52,062 nt of DNA from Azolla pinnata (lineage: Eukaryota > Streptophyta > Polypodiopsida > Salviniales > Salviniaceae), in NCBI GenBank assembly GCA_037176905.1, contig JBBBWG010008779.1, forward strand, positions 15,235 through 67,296. The letters run 5' to 3'. Each line of letters opens with the position of its first letter. The first letter of the stretch is position 1. A program made the position numbers and the translations under genes. Below are positions 23,001 to 39,956 of the stretch, piece after piece. The notes under the pieces are model-generated. The model worked only from the letters and a program-made list of their open reading frames with translations, made no database searches and was not told where the DNA came from.

Positions 23001-24157
23001 GTAGTTTTGCATGTATGGTTCATCGTCACAATGGTTAGATTTATTGAGCAGAGTGGTTTTGGTGAAATGGTGAGTGGAGGATTGAGAGCATGTTTAGATA
23101 TACACTGTAATGATTCCGATAAGAATTATTTAAATAAGATGGTTTAGCTGATAAATTGGTCTGCCCACGACGAAGTCCTGGATTGCTACATATTTTTAAT
23201 ATTTTTCCTCCTCGGTCAGCTAATCCTCCTTTTTCTGTGAAGCCTAAGGTAATGATGTATCTTGGCACTAATGAGGGAGCGGTAGTCTTTCATAGAATAA
23301 GGCTTTTTATCTGAATACATTCTGTGCATACTTACACTGAAATTGATTAGGCTCATGGCATGAAACCTACTACATCATTGGGTACATTTGCCAATTTGCA
23401 ATGGTGTGCTTGTTAATAGAAGGTCTTCATGCACTAGCCCTTAAAATGGAGCATGAGGTGAAGTAACGAACTAAGCTTGAGACACGTGATGATTGTAATT
23501 TAGCTCGTCTCAGAGCTAGTTGCTTGTCAGTTGGTTGCATTCTATTTGGTTTCTCAAATGGATTGTATGTTCAATTTAATTGGGCCAATTTTCTTTTAGA
23601 GAGACAGGAATTGTAAAGTTGCGAATGCATGGAGCATGCAGTGGTTGTCCGAGTTCTTCAGTGACTCTCAAGAGTGGCATACAAAATATGCTCATGCACT
23701 ATGTACCAGAGGTAAACTGGATTGGTGTTTGGAGTCTTATCATGTAACTATCTCTAATAAAGTGCCTGGAACTTGTAATTTTCCCTCTTGATGAACTGAA
23801 AAAAATTGCATGACTAAGTAGAACTTGAAACAATGAACACCACCAATTTTATCCTTCTACTAAATAATTTATATTCTGTCAATTTCCCTAGCTCAGCACC
23901 TTAGTAAGCTATTTGAGCATTCCTATAAAAGTCTTCCCTACCTCAGCTAGTAATATTTATCCCCTTTTACCTAGTGATATTTCAGGAATTATTGGAAGTG
24001 TAGGAAATGAGGACATCTCTGGGGTATCTGAGAATTTGTTCCCAATTGATGAGTCAGTTCTCTAGATATTTTGCTGAACTGAACCTATTTGCAGGTCAAA
24101 GGTGTGGAGGAGGTTAAAGATGAAGACTTGGAGAATGAAGAAAAGAAGGAGAGCTGA
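20016..24157 (+). CDS. NFU4/5: Mitochondrial NFU4/NFU5-type Fe-S cluster scaffold
   Basis: Six exons: 20016-20297, 21252-21426, 22126-22301, 22822-22925, 23600-23711 and 24095-24157, all joining in frame to about 303 residues (Arabidopsis NFU4/5 are slightly under 300). Residues 1-94 ([14 protein letters not shown] and so on) are rich in Arg, Ser and Pro with few acids, as in a mitochondrial presequence. Exon 2 starts the Nfu N-terminal domain ([36 protein letters not shown]), continued by exon 3 ([35 protein letters not shown]). Exons 4 and 5 give the NifU C-terminal domain ([35 protein letters not shown]) with the cluster-binding CSGC pair at about C259/C262. These proteins take [4Fe-4S] clusters to targets such as lipoate synthase and respiratory complexes. 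The ATG at 20016 is chosen as the first in the frame after the pyrimidine-rich leader and gap. The protein ends in a short acidic Lys/Glu tail. Confidence 0.95.
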
Positions 24158-25500
24158 AGCTGCAGTGAAACTAAGTATATGAGCGCATTTGAAACAGTTT
24201 TGTCCACCTGAAGAACATTGCATCAAAACGCCAGGTTCTAGTTCAGCTTTATGCAGTATTGCTGATTAATTAACTGAGTTACCATGTTGATATATGCTTC
24301 AGCCGTGGTCTTAACTAATTTGTCATTCGAAGTTTTAAATAAGTGGGGTAATTACTCCAAAATAATGTCCGTCTTTCTGGTGAATACCAACCACATAGTC
24401 TATGCTACATGTAATGGAAAGCTTTGTTGTTTTCAGGAATGACAGCAACGAGTACAAGTCAAGAGTGTTCTGAAGCAGGTATACACGTTTTGTTGAGGTG
24501 GTCTAAGGGACAATAATGGAGACAAGGTTGCTGTATTCCCGTTAACTTGGATTTTTATTTTTTTTTCACGTACACAATAATCTTCCCCTACAGGTTACTC
24601 GTGTAATCAATCAATAATATGTTGATCGCCGATACGAAATGAAAGTGGAAGTCTATATAGTCTTTCAGTATGTGTTAATTATTCCGCGCATGCACTCTTA
24701 TTTCGTTGTTTTGGTCCGTTTGCCTGGAATTCTGAAACGTTTCCCTGGTCAATATTCAGTTTTTTGGGGGGGGGTTTAAACTCTAGAGACCTGTATTCCA
24801 AAGCTGTGTTTGGTATAAAAAAAGTGAAACACGTCCATTTTGTCGCAGTATGCATTTGAAATCTGAGTAAATTAAGCACTGCCATAATCTGCAGTAGTGT
24901 ATGATCTTTTTGTATGGCTGTATCGATCACATCGTATGTACCAGTTTTTTGTCAAGCTATGGAACTGGGGATTTCATATCAGAAGTGATTTTGTATCAAA
25001 GCTTTCGCTCGTTCCGGGGACTTACTGCCATTTGTTAGTTGTGCTGATGTATACAGCTCATTCAAATGGGCTATTGGAAGTTCCATTGCATGAGCAAGGA
25101 AAGGTTGGAGAATCAGGCTTTTGGTTCTTTTTTGTTGTTGCTAGTGAGGTGCTTTGATATCTCGACGACGACAATGCACGATTGGGCTCAGGGATTTGCC
25201 ATCTTGTGTAGAAGAAGCAAAGACAAGACAAGTGAGCACATTCCTGTTGATAAAGGCTGGTTTAACAAGGCGATTAGCGGAGCGCTTAGAAAGAAAACAA
25301 GCTGCGTTTAGTGGAGCGCTGCTCGGAAAGAAAGCAGCAGAGACCCCACCGCGGGCCCGATGATGTTGAGACGATCGGATCTGGAGCGCAGGAGAGCGAC
25401 TGCAGGAATCAGTCAGTCAGTCTGTTCATCAGGAGAGGAGCTCGGCGTGGCGTGAGGGTCAAGAAACGCGGAGAAATCGCATCACTCGTACGTAATAGCA
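24158..25500. other. NFU 3' UTR and intergenic region, no gene recognised
   Basis: AT-rich sequence with a G9 run near 24765. Short frames only, none recognised. Part is presumably the NFU 3' UTR; the downstream end becomes the ABCC promoter. Confidence 0.5.
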
Positions 25501-25578
25501 TAACAGGCATCTATCTGCATTCAGCTCGCTTCTCAGCTCTCGGCTCTCAGCTCTCAGCTCTCGAGTTCTTTCTCTCTG

Positions 25579-25616
<38 letters not shown>

Positions 25617-25714
25617 AAGCTGAGCCAGCTGATTGCCCTCATTCAGGGAACTCGACAGAAACGCCAGAGTAACGGGGTTTTTTTCTTGTTCTTTTTTTCC
25701 AGATACCATCCCAT

Positions 25715-25753
<39 letters not shown>

Positions 25754-26016
25754 GAGACTTGCTCGAATTCCGAAATCCCATTCATTACGTACCCGTGTAA
25801 TCTCTCCGTCTTCTGTCCCCTGCACCTCTGCATCTGTGCTCTGTATCTGCTGCTCTGTCCTCTCTCTCTCTCTCTCTCGCCTCTCGTCTTCTGTCGATCT
25901 CGCACGCAAACGCAGCTAGCTGCATAACATAAGAGGACGCGTGACTGCGTGTCGCGATTCTGCTCGAGCACGGAGGAAACCGCGGTTCTTTCTCCACCTC
26001 CGCTTCTGCCTCAGTG

Positions 26017-26058
<42 letters not shown>

Positions 26059-26062
26059 ACAT

Positions 26063-26160
26063 TGATCAAGCATAACTGATCAAGCATAATTGATCAAACA
26101 TAACTGATCAAGCATAACTGATCAAACATAACTGATCAAACATAACAGATCAAACATAGC
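26063..26160. repeat. 14-base minisatellite with TGATCA palindromes (7 copies)
   Basis: Seven copies of TGATCAAGCATAAC with A/G and C/T variants, the last starting AGATCA. Each full unit carries the palindrome TGATCA. It directly follows a long CT tract and is followed by a TG tract at 26173-26200. Confidence 0.93.
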
Positions 26161-26169
26161 AACACTCGA

Positions 26170-26200
<31 letters not shown>

Positions 26201-26615
26201 ATCATATGATTGATTCATCAGTGCATTCTTCTGTTCTTTGTTTTTCTCTAATCTTGTGATTTGGGTTTTCTAATCTTGTGATTTGGGCACTTCTTTCACT
26301 CTGGTAATTTGGGTTTTCTTGTGGAGGGCAATTCCGGTAATTTGGGTTTTCTTGCTCCTTTCGCTCTGATTTCGTTCGTTCTTAGACAGATTTCGAGATT
26401 TTCCCCGAGTTTCTTTCTCCCTTCCGATCGATTTTGGGCACACAATCTGCCCCCTTTCCTTTTCCTGTCCTTCTCCTTCTCTTTCTTTTCTTCCCTTGCT
26501 TTGCTCCTTTTGATCTTCTCTGCCCTCAGCTCAAATCGAAATTCTTTTGGTCTCCCATGCCGATGAATTCGACATTGCGGCCGCGGGGTTCTACTCCGGA
26601 GTCTTGTTTTCCTTC

Positions 26616-26617
<2 letters not shown>

Positions 26618-26662
<45 letters not shown>
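26618..26662. repeat. ATG triplet microsatellite
   Basis: About 14 consecutive GAT/ATG triplets in the presumed leader region of the ABCC gene. If transcribed, this would supply many upstream ATG codons. Confidence 0.9.
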
Positions 26663-27593
26663 CTCGCATTTCGGTTGGTTTGCGGGAATTTGATCTTGCT
26701 GCCAATGCATCGATACAGCTCATCGTGCAGATTATCCTTCCCCATCCCTTCTTCCCCTGCGTACTTTCTTGATTCTTGCCCAGCTCTCGTAACGCGCACC
26801 CCAAACCTAGCTGCTCATCAATCGCACCCCGCAATCCTACTTCTGTAATCCAATGGATAATCCCGTAAAGCATCCATCCATCTTTCCTTTTCTTCTCATT
26901 GGCAATCAGATCGAATTCCCTCCTTTCCGGTTTTGGTCTCAACCGTCGTTTTTATCTTTGTCGCAAGTAGTGATTTCTGTTTCTTCGCTATTGCAAACAA
27001 AGAAAAACATTCAGATTGACATCCGTATCTTTATGGTTCATATGAATTGTCCCTGTTGGGTTTTCGTCTCAAAAACATCTTCTTTATCTCTTGTTACTGT
27101 TAATTTTCTGTTGCAAAAAAGAGCATTAACATTGCTTGGTGGGCTTTATTACATCAGTCTTCTTCATTAATGCTAAACATTAGCTTTACAATAAATGCCT
27201 TCGGCGAAAGCTTCAATTCAGCTCATCCTGGGTTCTTCCCTCCTAACTATTATCGTGACTATAATTCTTCTTTTTCCAGTGAATTTCCAGTACTATTTTC
27301 TTCTGCTTCTGTTTATTATTGTTACTATTTTTATTCTATAAAACCGAATGGTCTGTTGGCAAAGGATTCAATGCTCACTTTAATAGGCTTAATTTTGGTT
27401 GCTGTATTTAATTTGTAACATTTTAGGGTTTGAGATATACAGGAATGTTCCTTAACAATTTATTTCTCTTTCTCTCTTGGAAGTCTGCACTGTTTCTCGC
27501 AAGGCTGAAAATGCATAATTGCCAGTTTGTGATTATACATTCATGGCACATATTAGTGTCGTTATTTGCAATAATTATTGGTTGCTTGTGCAG

Positions 27594-27657
27594 GCTGATC
27601 AAGAATTTCGTGAATTAAGGAGATATATTTTGCTGCGCACTTCGAATTTTCTTCCAA
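27594..27657 (+). other. Proposed 5' UTR exon of ABCC, ending in the A of a split ATG
   Basis: An acceptor (CTTGTGCAG at 27585-27593) and a good donor (CCAA then GTAAGA at 27658) bound a 64-base segment without ATG. Splicing its final A to the TG at 29253 creates CCAATGCAACAA, that is an ATG in the ABCC frame. This is attractive because the ABCC first large exon has no early in-frame ATG. A second, equivalent donor exists at 27758 in a tandem copy. RNA evidence is not available. Confidence 0.45.
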
Positions 27658-27832
27658 GTAAGATAGATACCCTGTTTTCAGTTTAAATTTCTCGTATTAT
27701 AGATGCAATCGCCCACAATTGTAGATAATAATGGCGCACTTTGAGAATTTCTTCCAAGTAAGAAACTCTGTTTTCAGTTTAAATTCCTCTTATTATAGAT
27801 GCAATCGCCCACAATTGTAGATACTAATGGCG
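27635..27832 (+). repeat. 99-base tandem duplication including a splice donor
   Basis: Copies at about 27635 and 27734 share GCGCACTT, TTTCTTCCAAGTAAGA, CTGTTTTCAGTTTAAAT and ATGCAATCGCCCACAATTG. Both contain a consensus donor (CCAA then GTAAGA). Sited at the start of the ABCC leader intron. Confidence 0.85.
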
Positions 27833-28097
27833 GCATCAAGTGATGCCGCATATGAAGTTTATTTTCCTGATTGCAACCTTTTCATTACCATCATCACATA
27901 GAAAGATGCATAGAAACTGATAGAAGCGAGAGAAAATAATAAAGTAAGCGCAGAAAGCGAGTTGAAAATGAAAGAGAGATATATAGAAAAGAAGCCAGTG
28001 ACTTTTAATCTACAGGTGCATTTAATACTAAAAACTGAAGACATCATCATCAGTCCTATTAGTTCGAGAGAAAATAACGAGGTTAGATACCCCTAGA

Positions 28098-28345
28098 AAG
28101 GTGTGTTATCAGAAAAGTGTAAGACCAAGACAAAGAACAGACAAGATTGTTAGAAATTATAGTATATCTATATTCACAGAGTTCCATGAATGAATACAAT
28201 ATGATTAAAGGTGTGATATCAGAAAAGAGTAAGACCAAGACAAAAAGAACAGACGATATTGTTAAAAGCAATATCATGTCTATATTCACAGAGTTCCTTG
28301 AAAGAATACAATATGATTACTTGGTCCACCACAAGAATCCATTTC

Positions 28346-28388
<43 letters not shown>

Positions 28389-28540
28389 AGAAAAGAGTAA
28401 GACCAAGACAAAGAACAGACGATATTGTTAAAAGTAATATCATGTCTATATTCACAGAGTTCCATGAAAGAATCATATATGATTACTTGGTACACCACAA
28501 GAATCCATTTTGGAGAGAGAGAGAGAGAGAGAGAGGACGA
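28098..28540 (+). repeat. Three-copy ~110-180-base array with GA tracts in ABCC leader intron
   Basis: Units at about 28098, 28209 and 28388 share ATCAGAAAAG(A/T)GTAAGACC, GAACAGACGATATTGTTA and TATTCACAGAGTTCC. Copies 2 and 3 also share an extension (CACCACAAGAATCCATTT) that each time ends in a GA microsatellite (28349-28386 and 28513-28536). The GA tract was therefore duplicated with the unit or arose at its edge. Confidence 0.85.
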
Positions 28541-29252
28541 TTTATTAATCTGTAGTAGAGAGCCCAAGAAACAGAATGTGATTACAAGTGTAACTGATGA
28601 TGGCCTTGATCTGGAATAAATCCAAAGACGGTTTACAAGCATGAAGTATAAGACTCATATGTATGGTTTGAGAGAGATTATTAGCATCCAATAGGGAACC
28701 CAAATGTGTCTCCATGGGTTGGAGCCAAGCTATTGGCAAAGTAGAACGAGACACATGATGACAATGATGATAATATACAAATGTCTACTGGTTCAACAAG
28801 GCTTCAAACGGCTAGAATGACATATCAGACCCAAACAAGGGTGAACAAAATTTTCATTTGAAATGTAAGGCATAGTAAGGCAGAAGCCAAGAGAGTGTGA
28901 AGGACGTCTTCCAATGAATGGATTCCATCCACACACTTTGGTTCATCAAATACTGCAGCTTGCTGAGAACATAGAGACCATATGCTTCATTGGTGATGCA
29001 GATGATGTTCTTCGTACCTCTGGCTGATATGCACTATCGATCACTAGTAAGATTCAGCTTAAACGATTAATATTGACTAAATGGACAAGAATAAAGACTA
29101 AAATGACCCATCGGAACTAAGTAACAACTCATTCAATCCACATGTCATGGCACGATATAATACAGAAATAACGGTACATATTATAATACATTACTTATAA
29201 TGAAGAAGGGGAGTATGAGGGACTCATGCATTCTGTTTCTTTTCTTCAACAG

Positions 29253-35183
<5,931 letters not shown>

Positions 35184-36487
35184 CATGTGAGTCAGTGATT
35201 GTTATTATGACCCCATGGATCTCAGATCAAAAAGAAGGAAGAATTCCATTTCATGTTGAGGAAAGAAAGTGTTGGAAATATTTTGTGTATCGTACCACAA
35301 ACGTGTAGCAATAAGCCAAAATCTTTCCATAACCTTCTCTTTCATTGTAATTCTTGTATGGGTGCAAAGCTTCTGTTAGCTTTTGCATGCTCCATTGGGG
35401 TTGACCAGAGCGACTAAAACTTGGGATATGCCATCGTGCTGAATTCAATTCAGGCCACATATGTACTGATATGTCTGACTTGTGAGGTTTTGTATCATCT
35501 ATTTTAGATGAGTTCAAGATGATTTGTTCTTTCCTGATATTTGTCCAAGTTAAGTTCACATAACTCTTTGATCAGATTAAGGATTGGCTTGTTTGCATTG
35601 CATCTTTCATTGTTATATCAGTCTAATCGAAATCAACCTTGACGGGATTCTCTAATGGAAAATTTTTTACACCACCTTTACATAAACATAAGAGCCGAGT
35701 GATTAACAACCCAATGAAAGTAGTGCACATTTTCACTTGGAATAATCATCATTTCAATTCATCTGCAAATATAAGTTTAACAAATGAAATCCTTTTGATC
35801 CATTGTATATATGTACACGTCTGCAGATGCCGCTCCCCCATGCAAATTTCATGGGCCAATCCTTTACATACATACAATGTACAGAAGAAAGAATGAACCC
35901 ATGAGGACATTTCAAGGTTAAAGAAAATTTCTGTACACCATTCAAATTCAGACACACTTCCACGTACAATGGTTCCTGTCAGAGCCCTTCAGGGCCATAG
36001 CCCTTATTGCCAGACCTTATCTTCAAAATCATCGGTGATGGGTGTGGCTTGGATTCCATGCCATTGGTGTCACTTCCAATAATATCTGACACAAAACATG
36101 GATATTTTTTTTAGTCAGGAAATTTGCAAGCTCGTCCCAAGACCCAAGCAACTTGAGCATACCTTCTATATACAAGACGTTAGAGAGGCTACAGTACAAC
36201 ACCTTATTTATCGAATAACCCAACAAAACTTCTTTACACTGGAATTAATGAGTGTATATTTGATGTTAGATAAGTGCACTCATACTTGGCACAGCAATTT
36301 GACTGCATAATGTACACACAGTGATTCTATATGTATCTCTTTATGGATTGTGTTAAAAATATGATAAATCACAATGTTAGCCAAGAAATTGTAGATACAA
36401 GCCTCTCTATGCATTGTGCAGTAAATCTGATGCACTTCAGGGTTATACCACTACCTGGTTATGGAGCCATATATAGAAAACACCTCT
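35184..36487. other. Convergent 3' regions of ABCC and the FAR1-like gene
   Basis: No gene recognised between the two convergent stop codons. AT-rich sequence with short chance frames; probably 3' UTRs of both neighbours. I looked here for the far terminal inverted repeat of a MULE element and saw none. Confidence 0.5.
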
Positions 36488-39400
36488 TTATGCATTGTCT
36501 GATAAACCTGATGCCAATAGCTGGACAGGTTGTGTTGGATTGTTCTCCAGCATCTGGGGCCGGTATAATTGTAGATCTTGACAAGACGACTCCAAGCGAT
36601 CCGATATAGGTTCGACGGCTAGCTGGCTGGGTAGCTGCCGCAGGGTGAGCTGTGTAAGTTTGTTCATCATCATCTGTGGTCGGTATGGTTGGAGTTCTTG
36701 ATCGGATGATTCCAAGTTATTCAATGCTGGTTCAATGCTTGATTGGATCCGGAGCTGCTGTACTGCAAGATCTCGCTTTAACAACCACTGCGGATGTATT
36801 TCATGCAGAGGTATAGGCTGGTTATTCTGCATTAAGTGATAGATCTCATGTGAACACGGAAGACCCATAGTTTGCCTGCGGTGGGTAGAAAGCATGCCCA
36901 AAAAAACTGTTAACGTTGCTGAAAACATATCCTTTAGGGTATTTAGAAGCACATATCGCAGGTATTCAACATTTTAGAAGTGCTAATTCTGACGTTTTCA
37001 AATATTATAATTTTGTTTTAATATGAGATGGAGTGGTTTCTCCATTGAGCAAAAGTTTTGGCATAATTCCTCCATTTCATGAATTTATTGTACTGTACTT
37101 GTATGAATTAGAGAGAGCACCACGACCTAAGTCAGTACATTAATGATTGTAATCAGTATATTTTATCCTTGGAATATGTATTCCAAGTAATCTTAGAAAA
37201 AGGTAGAATACATCATTTGTTGAATGCTAAGTACTTAAACACATTTTATCTTTACAATATGTACTCTGAATATTTTTAGAAAAAAGGCTAGTAGAATAAC
37301 TTTGCAAAACTATGCATATGTATTTCATGCTAAGTATTCTACAATTATGCCAATGAACATAACGCAAAAAACGTGTGCACAAGAGATGATGCCATCACAG
37401 CGCTAACCTGAAAACACCTGTGCACCGCGAAGCTGGTTCCTCTTGTTTAGCAAACTCCGTGGCTTTTAATCTCTTATCTTCCATGATTTGTAATCCCTTG
37501 TAAGAAACCTTGCGATTGACAAACCTCCAGAGCATTGAGCTGTAGTGGGTGACCAAGGTTTTTGCAGATTCATTAGCAAGGTTCATGCTGATGGCTTCAT
37601 ACTGACGATGCACGGATAAGTCAATGAGGCGGTACACCTCCTCTAGATCGTAACTCGAATCGCTAATCAAGCTTTCCAATGTAGAGTGCAATTCCTCGGC
37701 CCCGGAGGTGAAAAGCTGTTCAAAATGCATGACCTTGTCAGTCCATGCTGACACAAACTGATCTTTCCACGGTAGCCATGTCTCTGCTATGTAGTTAATC
37801 GCTCCAGCATGCTCACCTACCCACTTTATCATGAAGTCCATCCATTGCAGTGCCATGGAAGATTCACTTTTGGCAAGCATCACTTGCTGCCAGTCTTTCA
37901 TGAACTCCCTCCAATCCTCTTCACCAAAACCTGTCTTACATTTTGTAATGATATGGTTGTTAACGTGCCAACGGCAAAGCAGATGGGCTGTGGTAGGAAA
38001 GAACTTCTTCATGGACTTGGATAAAGCCAGACCTCGATCTGTTACAATCACCTGTGGCATATAAAAAAGCATCAGAATCTGCATTTCTGCTTTGCAATAG
38101 ATATCAGCAACACATCTATTGGAGCACCTGTGGTAATTCTTGGTCCACAAAGCTCTGCCGAAATTGCTGAAGGATGAAATCATAATCCTCTTTATCCTCT
38201 CCACTCACGAAGCAGAATGCAGCAGAGAAATAGTCACCGCATGCACTCATTCCAACAATATGTGCCAGAGGCATATTATATCGGTTGGTCTTGTACATGG
38301 CATCGATTAAGAAAACAAAGTGATTAGCACGCAACAGCTCCAGGCTCCATGTTGGGGCCCAAAACAGATGAGACAAGCGATGATCTTTATCAAGCTTTAT
38401 AGCGTGGGGCACATTCTCAGCACGAAGTCTATCAAGCAAACCCTCAACTTGCTCTCGTCCATCCAAAGTATCCACCTGCAAGATAGGTGCTTCATGATCC
38501 ACTGGAAGTATGTCAAGCAAGCTCTCTACACGTGTCCTCCCATCTGATGCATCTACCCGCATGCTTGCTCGTTCATTGTAAATATCACGCACCATCAGGC
38601 TACTGGACGGATTTTCTTCCTTAAGTGCCATCAGAATTTCCTTGGGCTTGATGCCAGAAGAACTCATTTCATGTATACGTTGTCTCACGCTGGGCTGGGA
38701 TAGCAAGCAAAACCATCTTAAATAAAAAGCTCCAAAATCAAAACAGAAATGGAGTGGTTCTCAGAGCACATTAGTCATACAGGTCATAAGCAAAGTTCTC
38801 TGCAAATGACACCCAAAGGGAAAGATGGGAAAGGAGGGAGGGATTTCAGTGTCAAAGGCAACTTACTATCACATACATTATTACTACACGTCTTTTGCCA
38901 ATGTTTAAACAATGTTGAAAAACGATGTTGAAAAGAAGATAAGTCTTTTGCCAATGTTTAAAGAAACTTATCACCATATCAATCATAAGAAAAATACTCT
39001 GAATCGGTCTCTGAAGCAATTGACCGTCATATCAACACAACAAAAAGAGGGGTGCATATCAAGCACCTCATGGGGCTTACCTTCATACCAATCATAGTTA
39101 AAAACATTACTGAAATGGGAGGGATGTTTATGCCAATGCCAAAAGCAAGTTGCCGCTATATCAATCATAAGAAAAATAAATGCTATGATAGAAACATCAA
39201 AATGGGGGAAGGGGGAGAGGGGAGTTCAGCATCAACACCAGTACACTTTCATACCAATCTTAGGTAAAAGATACAGCGAAAGCATCACCGAGATGGGAGG
39301 GATGTTTATGCCAATGTCAAGAGCAACAAACCAGCCATATCAATCATAGGTAATGAAAGCAACATCAGAATGCGAAAGAGGGGAAAGGAGGGGAAATGGA

Positions 39401-39956
39401 TCATCAGCATCAAAAACAACTTACAATCGTATCGATATCCATCATAGGAAAACGAAATTGTAAGATAGCAACATCATATCAATCAATGGAAAAATATGCA
39501 ATGAAAGCGACATACGAAACAGAAAGGGGAGGGACATTATGAGCACCATGAGAACCAACTTACAGTCATATCCATCATCCGAATTGCACTGTAGGCGGCA
39601 ACATTCGGAGTGGCTTCATGGATATGCTGGCCATTGACGACAGAGACTTTCCAGGTGAGGGTCTTTGTGTCTCGGGTGATACGGACCTCGAAAGGGCAGC
39701 CCATCTTCTGAGAGCATCGCTTGCGCTTGCGAGACTCTTGGGGTGGGGTGTGCCTTGTATCTGTCTTCCCGCTATGGGCGCATTGAATCCATACCTTCCG
39801 GATCGTGCCTTTAGACCCTTTCTTGGCCGATCCTTTGGTAGTCTTGGACCGGATCTTGCGCACCGAATAACCTTGCTCTCTCGCCCATACACGCACACCT
39901 GTGACTGCTTCATCTAACGATGCATAAACTAGCTCTGGTGGTGGCTCTAGTGGCAT
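36488..39956 (-). CDS. FAR1-related, MULE-transposase-derived protein
   Basis: Four exons on the minus strand: 39956-39564, 38694-38128, 38051-37408 and 36875-36488, all in phase, about 663 residues. Exon 1 is a FAR1 DNA-binding domain of the WRKY-GCM1 zinc type (LDEAVTGVRVWAREQGYS, CAHSG, RCSQKMGCPFEVRI, NGQHIHE). Exons 2-3 are an RNase-H-like MULE transposase: VFLIDAMYKTNRYNMPLAH (first Asp), VIVTDRGLALSKSM (second Asp), CRWHVNNHI, and an AEELHSTLE segment that may hold the catalytic Glu. Exons 3-4 join at a SWIM-like zinc motif (CTGVFRQTMGLPCSHEI), whose first CxC pair is not evident. FHY3/FAR1 proteins are domesticated transposases that act as light-signalling transcription factors. Intact frame, three introns and no visible terminal repeats favour a domesticated gene over a mobile element. 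The tail (37-130 of exon 4) has two related segments (SSDQELQPYRPQM and SSCQDLQLYRPQM). Confidence 0.85.
38720..39540 (-). repeat. Decayed repeats in FAR1-like intron 1
   Basis: Phrases such as CATATCAATCATAAGAAAAA, GAGGGATGTTTATGCCAATG and GGGAGAGGGGAGTTCAG-like stretches recur several times across the intron (for example near 38978, 39157, 39118, 39298). Periodicity is loose. Confidence 0.5.

Larger units (their letters stand above)
25500..27593 (+). promoter_or_regulatory. Probable ABCC promoter and leader, microsatellite-rich
   Basis: The region upstream of the proposed 5' UTR exon contains CT tracts (about 25570-25615, 25860-25880, 26018-26052), a GA tract (25722-25750), a TCAGCTC/TCGGCTC run near 25525-25562, and T-rich sequence. 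The CT and GA tracts are complementary and could pair in a transcript or form H-DNA. No coding exon is recognised. A further non-coding first exon may lie here but cannot be placed. Confidence 0.4.
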
